Assembly: GCA_002189035.1 (NCBI GenBank)
Contig: CM007989.1
Span: 4,867,001-4,931,000 of the forward strand
Direction of reading: 5' to 3'
DNA: 64,000 nt
From: Utricularia gibba
Lineage: Eukaryota > Streptophyta > Magnoliopsida > Lamiales > Lentibulariaceae
In this document: positions 45,548-58,122 of the stretch, piece after piece
Layout: every line of letters begins with the position of its first letter
Numbering within the stretch: the stretch's first letter is position 1
Program-made: the position numbers and the translations under genes
Notes under the pieces: model-generated
Told to the model about the DNA's origin: nothing
What the model saw: only the letters and a program-made list of their open reading frames with translations
The model's database searches: none

Positions 45548-47259
45548 GTTCAACATTAGTAAAACAAATAGTTTGGAAAAAACAGAATCAGAAGAACAGG
45601 AATTAGACATAGCAGGTTGAGCCACAAGACAAATGTCTTTGGTAAAAATGTAGAGACCACAATGTTCTCTACCCATGCTAATCATCTTCTATGTGCACAA
45701 GTCCTCGAAGAAGCAAGAAGAGGAATTAAAGATGGGAGTGATGTGGTTGTTTTGTAAGAGTTTATAGATAGAAAATAGGTTAATATGAAAAGAGGGTATA
45801 TGAAAAACATTTTCCACATGCAAGGAGGAATTCAATCTAATAGTGTCAATATGTGTAACTTGAACTGATTGACCATTAAGAAATCTGAAAAAGTAGAGTG
45901 CTCACATTAGCTAGAAAAGAGTTTCAGGTTGCCGCACATATGTTTAGTTGCATCAAAGTTAATGATCTAGAAATTAACAAAAACTGTAGAAATGCTACCT
46001 ACACTAAAAGAATAAGGTATAGCAGATGAGTACATACCAAGAAGATCCATGGTAGCAATGTTGGGCTTCTGCTAAGTTACTAGTGTAGGATTCTTAGGAG
46101 GTGGAGGTGAAGTGGATTGTTGTCAGAAGTGGTTGAGAAGAGTTTGAAGTAGCCCATTGGTGATAGGAGTAGGTAAAAATGTTGATATATATTGTAAGAT
46201 CTCTCAATAGTGTGATTCTTCATATCACAATCGATGCATTTGAGCTTTTTTCGTTGGGATGTTTGAGGCGGGTGCTTTCCATGTTTTATGGTGGCTTGAC
46301 CTAAGAGTGTAGAGCCTTCAGATGGAAGTGGAAGTGTTGGATATTGGAGTCTCCTCTCTTCTTGATAGAGTATGTTAAGGACCTCTTTCAAAGTTAAAAG
46401 AGAAGGTTGCATCAGAATATAAGATCGAATAGCTCCATACTCTAGGTTGAACATATCCTAGAACTATTTGTAAAACGTGTCAAAGTAGTTCACGGTGCAT
46501 TTCCCACAAGAGCGATGTGGGAGTGGGTCAATAGTGTTCCAGTTCTATGAGCAATGTGGTGAATTTCATATAAAGAATATCAAGGGAATCAAAGCTTGTA
46601 TTAATGTTCCCAACTCATGCTGGATTTGAAAAATATGTGAGGTATAGGGTTGAGACCAACGCTATTCAAGGTTGACCCAAATATCTCTATCATTGGTTTG
46701 AAAGAGAATAGAGGAAAAGATTGTTGGCTCAATGCACTGAATAAAAGCAGCAACGAGCAGATTATTGCACCTCACCCATAATTTGTGAGGAGGATCAGAA
46801 ACATGAAGTTCTAGAAGAGTACCATCGATTAACCCTAGTTTATTGCAAGTAGAAAGTCCCAATCTAACCCCTTTCATCCAAATGAGATAATTCTCTCCAT
46901 TTAGATGAACGGGAGACAAGACGACCTTAGTTGTGTCCCCCTGAAGTAAGTGATATGGAGAGGAGGAAGAAGATGGGTCAGTGAGGGATAACGATGGCGA
47001 GGGTTTGCCCATAACTTTCAAAGCAATAATTGGTTGTGCAGCAAATTCCTATGTAATAGCTATAGAGAAGAAGAATATGAATGATGAGAGGGGAAGAGTT
47101 AGTGCTCAAGAAGAGCTTTTTAAAAATAAGATTGTAAGAATGTATTGTATTTCACTCCAAAAAAACTCTTACAAGATGTATAATGTGAGTGTGTATTTAT
47201 ACTTAAATTTACAATGATCAAATGTTTCCTTCTATAAGCTATGTCTGCATGGCCTAGAG

Positions 47260-48500
47260 TATAGGCTTGTTGTATTCATCTTTAACAAAAACAGATACAA
47301 TCATAGAAGATGTAATTCTTAGAAAAGTGATGCATCAAATGAAGAAAACACTGAGTTTGATAAATCATCCATTAAATGCTATATTCGTCACAATGTGTGA
47401 CATTTTTCTTGAAAATGTAAGAGTGCAAATGAAGATGAATTACATTCTTTTCATGAAATTACTAACCCAGATATTAATCCAATGATACTAATTACTTTCA
47501 ATGAAGATGCATTAGTAAATATGAAAAAGTGATATTTAGATTCTGGTGCAAGTAATCATATTTTTTAATAGAAGAACATGTTTTGATTTTCATAATGAAA
47601 CTTATGAAGGAAGTGTCACTTTTAGTAATTCATTTAAAATTAAAGTTGCAAACAAAGGGATGGTTTAGATGCAACTTAATGATGACTTACACAAGAAGAT
47701 CTCTCATGTTCTTATTCTAGGCATGAAGTGTAATACCTTGAGGTCTAGACAAGTTCTTGAGTTCAACATATATTTTGAAAACAAGGAATTCAATGTTGGG
47801 GCATGAGAAAAATCAAATTTTAGCTCATATGCAAATGATAACAAATAGGCTGTGTATTTTAAAGTTTGAGTATATTTTTTCTCTTCTTTTGAAGATCTCT
47901 TACACACAAGAACCTTGGATTTCCAAATAAGATTTGATCACATCAATTTCGCCCATCTCCATTTATTAAGCAAGTAATATGTTATTATTGGAATGTCACA
48001 AATTTGTCATCCCAACCAATTTTGAGAGGTTTCCATAATTGGAAAATAAATTAGGCGGATCATTTCTAAGGAATCAACTTTCCAATCTTCTAGACCCTTG
48101 GAACCAGCATATAGTAATATGTGTGGATGCATGTAGAAGAAAAATCTGGATATAATTGATGAATAATAAATTAGATGCTTTCAAAATTTTCAAAAAATTT
48201 CACACCAAGGTGCAGAGACAAATGGTCTAAAGTTAAAGTGTTTGAGAAGTGAAAATAGATTAAAATTCACACCCAACTATTTTTATGAATATTATAATAA
48301 GTTAGGAATTTACATCATAACATTTAGAACATTACAGCAAAATAGTATTTTGGAGAGGAGAAATAGGATGGTTATGAATATACTATAATATAAGTTGAAA
48401 ATTAAATATATCCAAAAGAGTTCTAGGGAGATGTACTAGTTACAGTCATTTATTTTTTAAATAAACCTATAACTAGAAGGATTTAAGGTATGACTTATTA
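47260..48500 (+). pseudogene. Ty1/copia relic: zinc knuckle, protease, integrase
   Basis: In broken frames one reads a protease motif (YLDSGASNHIF, near 47535), a pre-integrase segment, then integrase (MNNKLDAFKIFKKFHTKV, LKCLRSEN, TLQQNSILERRNRMVMN near 48340). Stops are dense. It stands opposite in strand to the copia relic on its left. Confidence 0.8.
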
Positions 48501-48839
48501 ATAGAGATGAAATGACATCAAACCAAAAGGTCATCATCTTAGAATTTTTGAAATATTGTGCATAATAATTAAGAACAAATATTTTATCGTAATTTTATAA
48601 TAAAAAATAGTGTCACTAATAGTCACATTATGTGTTTCAAATATTATTTTGATATTTTCTTGATTTTTTGTATATTATATTTTATAAAGATGGATTAAAT
48701 TATTTATTTAATCCACTATCAATATCAATTTATCTGAAAAATAAATATGATACATAATTCAATTAGATCAAGTAATCAAGAGGAAAAAGGTGAACAAAAT
48801 CCTTCAAATGTGATGCCTAGTAGCCAAAAAAGGTAGAAG

Positions 48840-49130
48840 AATATAAAACCTGGTAGTTAAAAATGAAGAAAGAAATAAATCTTATTATCTCTTATGACAT
48901 AAAGGAAATTTCTTCATGTCATATTTGTACTAGAAAAATTCAAATCTTATTTATTGGGAAGTAAAGTTGTCATTCACAAACCATTTGGTGGTGAAGCACT
49001 TAATATATAAGAGAGATTCTAAATTGACATTTATTAGATGGATTTTTCTTGTTCAAAATTTGATGTTGAAATTTAAAACATACATGGATGAGAGAATTTT
49101 ATGACTGACCACCTTAGCAGGATTGAAAGA
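48840..49130 (+). pseudogene. Gypsy RNase H fragment
   Basis: Across two frames it gives HLIYKRDSKLTFIRWIFLVQ and then FMTDHLSRIERS, the end of a gypsy RNase H similar to the intact one near 23370. Nothing else of that element is seen. Confidence 0.7.
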
Positions 49131-50276
49131 AGCAAAACAAATAGTATTATTGTAGAAATGTTACTAATAAAAAACACAGATAGGATGAGAGAATTTTCTA
49201 GCATGAAACACGACAGGTGGGTCTCAATCGAAGAAAGGGTTGCACTCTTCCTTGGTACACTAGCACATAATAAAAAGACAAGGTATCAAAAATTTGATTT
49301 CATGAGATCTACGGCTATATATACCATTTATCTTAACCAAATTTTAAAATCTGTTATTAAGTTTTATGATAAACTGTTGGTTAAGCCAAAGTCTATTTGC
49401 AATAGGGATGGTTCAAGCTTCAAATTTTTTGAGGCAACAGATATGTCATAGTATGCTTTTAAGTCGATATTTGTTATTGTTGGTGTTAACATGAAATAAG
49501 TATTTATTATTATTTTCTTCTAAAGTTGCAATTGTTTAGGTACATTAGATGGAACTAATGTGAATGGTATAGTAAAAGAGGTGGATAAAGCTCCTTATTG
49601 AATATGTAAAAGATTAATAGCAACTAATGTATTAGGAGTTTGTGATGATAAGATGTGCTTCATATATGTACTACTAGAATGGAAGGGCTATGCAGATAGA
49701 TAAATATTCCATGATCTCCTTACATAAAGGAACCCATTTTGTGTTCCTAAGGATGCAACATATCTATGTGTTTGTGCATTATTTATATACCACCTTTCCT
49801 AATTTTTTTTGTTCATTATGATTTTTCTAGGTTATTGTTATCTAACAGATAATGAATATGTGAAAATTGAAGGTTTTTTTATGCCATATTGAGGTGGAGG
49901 GTACCATTTTAATGATTTGGCAAACATACTCAAATACTTAAAAATGAAAAAGAATATTTTAATGTACAGCATGCAATGTTATTGAACAGACTTGTGGAAT
50001 CATGAAAAAAAAGATAGGGTATATTGTATTCCACCTCATTCTATCTTATAAACAAGCAAATCCAGATCATCAGTGCAAGTAACTTCACAATTTCAAACAT
50101 CGCAAAATGACCCAAGACCCATATGAAGACGAGGTTCTGGATAAATATTACAATAACAAGACAAGTCATGGTAGTTTTATGTCATTTGAGAGTATGTCAT
50201 CAGTTAAGAACATCAATGAATGGAATAATTATAGAGATTGTGTTCCATGTTCAATGTATTTGGAATGGGTTGATTG
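49131..50276 (+). pseudogene. PIF/Harbinger transposase relic
   Basis: The N-terminal part IEERVALFLGTLAHNKKTR and SVIKFYDKLLVKPK precedes CLGTLDGTNVNG (first Asp, near 49540), IATNVLGVCDDKM, GYCYLTDNEYVKIEGFFMPY (near 49830) and a C-terminus KMTQDPYEDEVLDKY ending in MYLEWVD. Several frameshifts and stops are present. It is diverged from the copy at 30787-32057. Confidence 0.8.
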
Positions 50277-51150
50277 ATGAGTACCTAAATGTGTAGATTT
50301 GTTGCAATCCATATTCTATTTTGCAATTTTTTATAAGTTTTTTCAAAGCTTTTTTCCATTGCATTGTGGAATTACTATAAATTATTATGAAATGATAGTA
50401 TTTCTTATGCTTAGTTTTATCTGATATTTTTTTTAATTGATTGCATGTTTCTGAGATTTAGGTCGAATCTAATTCTAGTTTTTGACATATGACTTTACAT
50501 TCATGTCATTGTTTGATCAACTTTTAGTTCATCAATGTATGCCTAGTTTTTTTTTTCTATTGTAAGATTGATCAATATCTCTAGTGATTATTTGTTTCTT
50601 TGAAAAAATATGTTATTCAGTGGTGTATGACTTTGTTCATGTGATTTATCTGATTTGATTTGTTATTGAGACCTCATGATGAAGAGACTAGAAGGATGAA
50701 GAGTAACGAAGTAAAAACGAATTTTTCGAAAGGTGGAGTCTCTCAGGCTCAAAAAATAGCAATTCATATACTATCACTAAATAGCCAATCACATCATAAC
50801 TCAAACATACATCAATATCTTAACCGGGGACAAGTGAATAGGCATTGATACCCATTCAAGTATCATTGTGACTATTCGATGTTGACAATCACTTTCAGTA
50901 ATCAACTTGGATGATATTTGTAATAACATACCATTGGTTTCATTCTCATAATACTTTACGTATAAAGCAAGAAAAGATAAACACAACCTACAAACACTTG
51001 GAAGTTGATGATAAAAAAGAGGAAAAGGATATTATAGCCGATAAAAAATTCCAACATATATCTTGATATTATATAATGCCTTGAATAAGGCTACAAATCA
51101 ATTACAAACTAACAAAGATGAACCATCTAACATTTATCCATACTAGCCAC
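50277..51150. other. AT-rich spacer
   Basis: Short open frames only; nothing recognised. Confidence 0.4.
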
Positions 51151-52350
51151 TATGTAACATCCTTAAAATAAATAGTCACAAGAAAGCTTTATAGCATATT
51201 ATTACTTATGTCCTACAACCTTCACCTCAATAATGTGGAGAAGGACCGATTCCAAATCTCTTCCTCAGATCCTTAAATCTAAAATGGCTATCGATTTGGT
51301 AAGTAAAATCAGCAATTAGTTGAGTAGAACACCAGCTTCATAAAACCTTCATTGTCAACTTTACAAAGAATATGCATCATGTAGTCATCGAAACAGGATT
51401 TTTTGTGACTAAAATTGCAGACTTAAGTCATAGATAATACTTGTTGGACCACACACTTCATATCCAAATCCTCAAGAAGTTTGCATAGCTATGGAGCTTG
51501 GTTATAGGCCTTAGAAATAATATCAAATTCAGCTTCCACCATGGATTGAGCAACAATAGACTGCTTCTTTGAACATCAACAACCCATGCCACTTTCAAGA
51601 TAAAGCTCATAAGTGCTTTTTAAATCATCCAAAGATCCAATAAGGTCTTAATCTACAAATCCAAACATGTTATCTAAAAGTCAAATGTCGCTTTACAATA
51701 ACATAAAATTCTTTGTGTGACAACCAAATGATGTATCGTTGGTGAATGCAAACCTAGAAAACAGACATACTAGATAAAAATTCTCAAGTCTAGTCGAAAA
51801 CAGAACCATCAATTTTACAATCTTAGAGTATTATAAGATTGGATTAACAATAAACATATCACAATGTTTTCCAATTATGGAGTTAGGAACCAATGGTGAA
51901 GGCGCTCTTCCACTTTGATTGAATTCGAAGAACTTGAGTATTTATGGAGTATACTTTCTTTGAGATACAAATATTTTTTCAGAAGTTTGATCTACCTCTT
52001 TCCCTAGAAAAATGAATAACTCCCTAAGCTCATTTAATTCAAACCAACTCAAAAGGAAATATTTATATTCATCATAAGTGGCACATGATTTCATACAAAT
52101 TAAAATGTCATGAATGTAAATTGAGACTACTAGAATTTCATCACCAAGACTTTCAACGTATTGGTTAGGATCCTACTGTAAGTATTTACTCCCAAAAAAT
52201 CATGGTTATCTTCAAGTATGAAAATCATAGTAATCTAGGAAAAGGACAGAACCTAAGTCATGATACATTACTAAGGCAACTTCATCCTACCGCAAGTATT
52301 TACTCTAATTTCTTTTCCTATACTTCAATCAAATTAAGGCCAGCCACTTA
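51150..52350 (-). pseudogene. Ty1/copia relic: RT and RNase H
   Basis: On the minus strand RT (near 52150-51960) gives VVSIYIHDILICMK, ELFIFLGKEVDQTSEKIFVS and QRKYTP. RNase H (51680-51500) gives LIGSLDDLKSTYELYLESG, SKKQSIVAQSMVEAEFDIIS and LCKLLEDLDMKC. Frames are broken by several stops. Neither LTR was seen. Confidence 0.78.
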
Positions 52351-52959
52351 GATAAGCATTCATCACATAAAGACTTAGACCAATGACTATTTAGTATACT
52401 TGTACCATCAAGGTAAATAAAAGGAACAAGAACATACACTATAGTTACTAAGGACCATTCTTTTTTTTTTTTTTTTTGGAAGGAAGTGCTTGATTTGGAG
52501 AAGATCATTTGGATTACGAAACCTTATGTGTAATGATTAACCATGGTTTTGCCAAACAATCCTAAAGCCACATTAAAATCATTCACGGACATGTGAAAAT
52601 GTTTACTACCAAGACAGAAATCAACTCCTTAAAAGTAGGGTTACCTGCAACATCCTTCACACAATAGTATAAAATTCAAAAACAAGCTTGGAATAAACAT
52701 GCAAACTAAATTCAGAAAATCTATGCCATTTAGGGGAAGCATCAAACAAACGATTAATATTAGCAAGCAAGTTCATATGCACCAAAGTAGGAACATGCAA
52801 GTTGAAATCAAATAAAATTCTGCGAGAGGTTAAGAGATTAAACAAAAGGTTCGCATTTTTATCTGAAAATATCACAGTATTTTTCAGCTGAGTCTAAGTA
52901 GAGGACTATAATGCTCGGTCTTGCCAGAATTTTGTGCGATTGTGCTGCACTTTACCTCT
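52351..52959. other. Unassigned, transposon-rich sequence
   Basis: A minus-strand frame at 52657-52875 has no recognised family. A T run lies at about 52461-52478. Some of this may be the left continuation of the gypsy relic that follows. Confidence 0.35.
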
Positions 52960-54240
52960 TTGTATGGGTTGGGATGCCTCATCAGCATCCTATTCACTGG
53001 CAGGAACTCTATGCATGACCCTTCCATAGCGGTATGCTCCATTTCTAAAATCAAAAGATCCACCTCCTCGTCGATGGTGATCTCTTCAAGGGCATCTTTT
53101 TCATGCTAGAGAAGTAGATGAATGTAGAATTGGATTTTCTCTTTCTTTACCCTCTTCTCCAATAGGTTCCTCCGGTTGAGGCTGCAGATTCATAGACGTA
53201 GAATCAGGTTCAAGGGAATTTGGTGAAGGAATCTCCATCTCATCAACAGCAATAGTAGCAGCAGCGGGGTCATGGTACCACTCTAGGTACAACACCGGAG
53301 GCACAATGGTCACAGGCATGACCTCAATAGGAGGAGATTCCGATGCAGTGCCTGGAGTTAGTTTAGTTTAGTGGGTATAGAAGCTTCCGCTGGGTTATTG
53401 GTGCGGCAATGCTGAGTCCCTTGGAATGGCCCAGCAGTAGTAGTTTCGCGCTTCCGATGTGGGACCTTGGCAGTGCTGTTGCTTCGAGTAACCGAAGAGA
53501 TGGGATGGAGGAGATATCTCAAGGGATTTTGTTTATGAACCATCGCTAAGTGTTCTACATTTGCGTCAGATATAGAGATTGGGCAAATCTCATTGATTTG
53601 GTTCAAGTACTGCTAGCTTTGTCCATGCTGAAGTTCAATACCTATCCATCGAACTGTATAGGGATTGTGCTAGCTTGGACATGAACATTAGTTCCAAGGG
53701 AGATGCAAGAAGTTAATCAACCCAAGTCTTTAATGATCCCACCACATTTTCCTATGAGACTTTGAAGAAATAGCAAAGACAAACATGGATTCAAAGCATT
53801 AATGAAGATGATGAAGAAGGTCAATGTGCACATCCCCTTGTCGGATATGATCGATCAAGTGCCCAAGTATGTAAAGATGTTGATAGACTTGTGTGACACC
53901 AAGAAGAAGGAAAAGGTGAAAGAAGTGATTTCTTTGACTGAAAATATTTCATCAATTATTCAAAGAAGAATTCCGAGAAAGTGTAAGAATCCTATTATGT
54001 TTTCCATTCCTGTGACTATTGGTGAAATGATAATTTCAGTTGTCATTTGTGATTTAAGATTTTCGATTAATGTTATGTCTTGGTCTCTTTATCTTTCTCT
54101 TACATCTAAACTAGATAAACATCAGTCCACTAGTGTTGTTTATCAATTAGCTGATAGGTCACATATTAAGTCTAATGGTAAAGTTGATGATGTATTTGTT
54201 CATGTGGATTTTTTCTGCTGGCTTTTTATCAAACTCTTGA
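52960..54240. pseudogene. Scrambled gypsy relic (extra ORF, protease linker, inverted protease)
   Basis: 52960-53515 (minus) corresponds to the extra 3' ORF of the gypsy element at 21150-21663. 53516-53700 (minus) corresponds to the region after its protease (INEICPIS..HLAMVHKQNP), so about 3.4 kb of RT-integrase is missing between them. 53700-54230 (plus) is the protease region in opposite orientation (KKVNVHIPLSDMIDQVPKYV, SIPVTIGE). There the active-site motif reads DLRFS instead of DLGAS. Confidence 0.82.
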
Positions 54241-54299
54241 GTTCAATTGGATGTAAAACTATGAATGGTGCATTCCTTCCGAAATTCCAAATTGCATTC

Positions 54300-55960
54300 T
54301 CATAGATCTTTGATAAATGATTGATAGAAATTCACCTACTTAAAAAAATCCTATAACCTTTAGAATTAGTTGAATAACTCACAGGAATGCCCTAGAAGCT
54401 CTACAATTAAACTTAATCCTTTGAGAGCAAAGAACATAACAATAATAGATGCTTACTAACACCCACAAAAACGTTGCAAGTGGCTTATTCTCAAACCACC
54501 TTTAAAAAGGTGTTGAAAATAATATAGCCTTGTGAGGTAATCAATTCTCTAAGATCACAAAGGTAGAAGTTACTCCATTCCACAAATAATGAGGAAGTTG
54601 TTTTTCATGCAGCAAGTATCATATCATATTAACTATACTTTTATTTTTTCCCTAGACACACTATTTTCTTGAGGATTATATGGCACAGTAAGATGGTGTT
54701 TTACACCATGATTCTTTGATTAAACTCCAAAAACATTGTTTGTAAAGTCACTACCATTGTCACTTCGAAAAATTTTAATGACTACAAAATTTTACTTCTA
54801 AACATAGCCTTTAAAATCGTGAAATACATCAAGCATCTCTTACGTGCTTTTGAGAAAATTTGATGTAATCATCAATTAATATCATAAAATATCTACTAAC
54901 ATTTACAGAATCATGGGAAGAGAGCCAATTAAATCACTATGAACCAATTCCAAATTGTCATTGACGTTGAAGGTAGTTGGATAAAATGGATTTTGCCATA
55001 ATTTGCCATATTTGCAAGGGAGAAATTTCTGAAAAGATAGGATCAAAAGCTCGTATGTGATGTATCAAGTCCTTATTTATCATCATTTTAAGATAATCAG
55101 GACTAATATGACCAAATCGGGTACACCACAAAGTAGCAATATCACTAGTATTTATCGTAAATGCATTAAAGTCAAGAGCAAAGTTCCTATTCACTTTTTG
55201 AATAGAGAACAAATGGTCTCTTCAAAACTTTTCTTTTAATTTTTTTTTTCCTTCGAGCATTCTTCTTTAACAAAGTTAATTTTGCTTCATTAATAGCCAC
55301 GAAAGCTTTCTAAAAAATCATTAATGAGCGTCTTCCCTACAAGCAATTTTCACATCAAATTTCTCTAGTACATAAGTTAAAATCTTTTCAAGAATATAAT
55401 TATCATTAAATATTTTGTTGTCAACGAGCCGAATTTGGTTGGTTGTAGCCAAAAGTATATGCATACATTCTTTAATCATTCCATGAGACTTCATCCTTGA
55501 AACTTCCAACTCACATGTAAGGGTTAAAACATCAAACTCTTTAGTTTTATCAGTATTCAGGAAATGCTTAGTGATCTTATTCCAAGCTGTTTTTTGTGGT
55601 GGTATGATCCATTATACAAGGAAACACATTTGGATCAACTGCAGAGAAAATTACATCAAAAGCACTATAATAACGTGCAACTTTCTCATTATGCGCATGT
55701 AATTGAGTCAGTGTGGCATTTGTAGGTGATGTTGACTCTACTTCCTCACAAACAATGGACCTTAGGTTTTGGCCCTTCGTATAGATTACAAGCCAATAAC
55801 AAACTTATAAACATGAACTATCTACCATTTATTCATACTAACCTCAATTTTAACCCTTCAATCATGTTTTCCTTGGGCCTAACTTTATTGAATTGTAGCA
55901 GAGGCTGTCGAACCAACTCATGTGTTGAAACTAGCGTCAAGCCATGATACCAAAAAAAAG
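54300..55960 (-). pseudogene. Ty1/copia relic: gag and pre-integrase
   Basis: On the minus strand a degraded PBS (TGGTATCATGGC near 55950) precedes gag-like sequence (MIKECMHILLATTNQIRLV..KILTYVLEKFDVKI, 55509-55321) and a pre-integrase segment (LWCTRFGHISPDYLKMM, 55212-54958). Leftward it gives eroded integrase with stops and then meets the gypsy relic. Confidence 0.75.
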
Positions 55961-58122
55961 TGACCAAGTGACGACGTAGCCGCCCATTTCGTGCGCAGGC
56001 AAGTTGCATTGGAGTGGTCAAGATTCGTATCAAGTTTTTTTCTGCAGCTGCAGAGGAAGATAAACGACACTCATCCCCATGCGAGGCAGTGACTCAACTG
56101 CCCAAGTAAATGCAAGAAATCGAAGGTGACACATAACACAACGGCAACCAGACAAAACATTTCAGTTCACTTCACTCTCCACTGCCAACAGCATCAGCAA
56201 CCAGCCCGTACACTGTGACATGCGCAGAAAGAGTAAATATGAGAATTTATTGACTGCGTGAATTTTTTATGAGAACTATCTTCAAAAAAAATATCCATGC
56301 ACATGGCGTGCTTCAGCATTCAAAGCCCCCTCTTCTGAAAAGTAAACCAAACGTCCTTACCGTTAAAAGCAAACCACTACCTCATGAACACAAGAATCCT
56401 TTGGACAGAAAAAAATTATAAGCATGATGCCTATAAGCTTATGGCATTAAAACAGAAAAAAAAAAAGGAGATATATGGTTACCTATTCGGGCCCCGTTCA
56501 AATCTACCGTAGCAAATACGACTAAATAATTTTAAAGGGTTCAATTCGAATCATTTAGTTTGTGGTCCAAGCCTACTTATTAAGTGAGCTTGTGGATGCA
56601 TCCAAATGTCATATCAAATATTTGAGATTATGATATTTGGATATTAATTTTAGTATATATTATCGATTTATCATTTTATTTTTTATAATTTACTGATTGC
56701 GATGGTCGGTATATTATATTAGAAATGATTTAATGTAAATATGGTATTCCAAATAGCATATTTATTGCGATGGAATTTGGATTTTTTTTTCGATATTTTA
56801 TATGTTCTAGCTTATTTATATTTTTTAAAAAAGTAAAAATATTTTATACATAGAGTATAACAATTTTCCAAAACATTCTCACTTTTAATTCTTCTGCTTT
56901 TGTGCTCAGACGTACTCATTCTGATGTGTGGTCAAATGAGTAGCCACTTGGACGGTTTCCCTCCAAATGGTCGGGTGGCGTTGCTCGAGACGACGCATGA
57001 CAAAGTGGTCGGCAGCCTACACGATAAACACTCTCAATGAATTTTGAGACAAGTCGTGATTCAACAAAGAATAAAGCTTTAATGCACCAAAGCTTGTTAT
57101 ATGATATCCAACTGCCCCAGTCTCGCTTATTAGTATATGTACTTATATAAAATAATATATGTGAATACATAATAATATGAACTTTATTATATACCCTTTT
57201 GATTCATAACAAAGTATAAACTCATGATATCTTATCAGTAGGATTATCTCCCCGAGTTGTTAAACTTGATGTCCCAATAGCTTCTTCATCTTGTGGTGAG
57301 TGTGGGAGATCCATTGTATATATCCTCTAGAACTTTCTCTTCGCATTTAGGTGGAAACTTTATATTGTTTGTTAATTTTAAGAACTGGAAATAGGGGTCT
57401 GTGGTGTCTACAATTTTTTATTTTCATTAAAGGGTGATGATTAAAATTGATGTTTAGTAGTAATTTTAGTATAAAGTATGTGTTATTAAAAGGTCTTTTG
57501 GTAGAAGTATATAAATATGTTTAAATATAATGTAATTAAATAAATAAATATATATATATATATAATCATATATAATATTTGATATCTAAGAATAAAAGTA
57601 TGAATGTGTGAGTAGTATAGAGACAATTAATCCTTTACTCTTCTCCATTTGTGTATAACACTCACATGCTCAAAAAATGAGTATGTAATTAATATATTCA
57701 TACAAGACTGATAATATATATATATATATATGCTAGTTAATCAAATTCTAATTTATGTGTAAATTTTAATATAAATCTTTTATACTATATTATAAAACAC
57801 CCTCCAATTAAATAAAGTGTAGATTTACATAAATCCTCAATGAGTTTAAAAGAAATTCTCTTAATACCTGCTTTATTTAAACTTGTTATTACACGTCGCA
57901 TAATTTATAATAGTTATTCTAAACCCTAGAAACTGGATATAACATGTTTTTGGAAGATAATAATAATGAAATAAAGAATAAAAAAAGCCTTGCTGCTGAC
58001 GTTCGTCCGTCGGATCGGTTTAAATGTCCGTGTGCCATCGCCAATAGAATTGGGAACACCTTTCCTAGGATTTGAACTGACCCTTGTTTTCCCCATTCCG
58101 TTGCTTTAAATTCCCGAGGGAC
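55961..58122. promoter_or_regulatory. Spacer and putative promoter of SPCH
   Basis: The left few hundred bases may be LTR of the copia relic. From about 56480 I see no transposon domain. AT dinucleotide runs lie at about 57549-57563 and 57715-57731. The last few hundred bases before 58123 should hold the SPCH promoter and 5' UTR; no specific site is claimed. Confidence 0.35.

Larger units (their letters stand above)
41817..47225 (-). mobile_element. Ty1/copia relic (minus) interrupted by two solo LTRs
   Basis: On the minus strand the order is gag (47021-46080), protease and pre-integrase (about 46075-45553), solo LTR, start of integrase (44218-43738), solo LTR, then RT (42547-41826). Signals include VHLNGENYLIWMKGVRLGL in gag, MISMGREHCGLYIF before integrase, and YSQIYEVNYEDTFSP and VVYVDNIVVG in RT. 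The integrase core is largely deleted and stops are frequent. Sequence at 47040-47225 probably belongs to its leader or LTR. Confidence 0.85.

Noticed and set aside
57540-57735. AT dinucleotide runs as a regulatory feature of SPCH
   Set aside because: They are ordinary microsatellites in AT-rich spacer, with nothing tying them to regulation.
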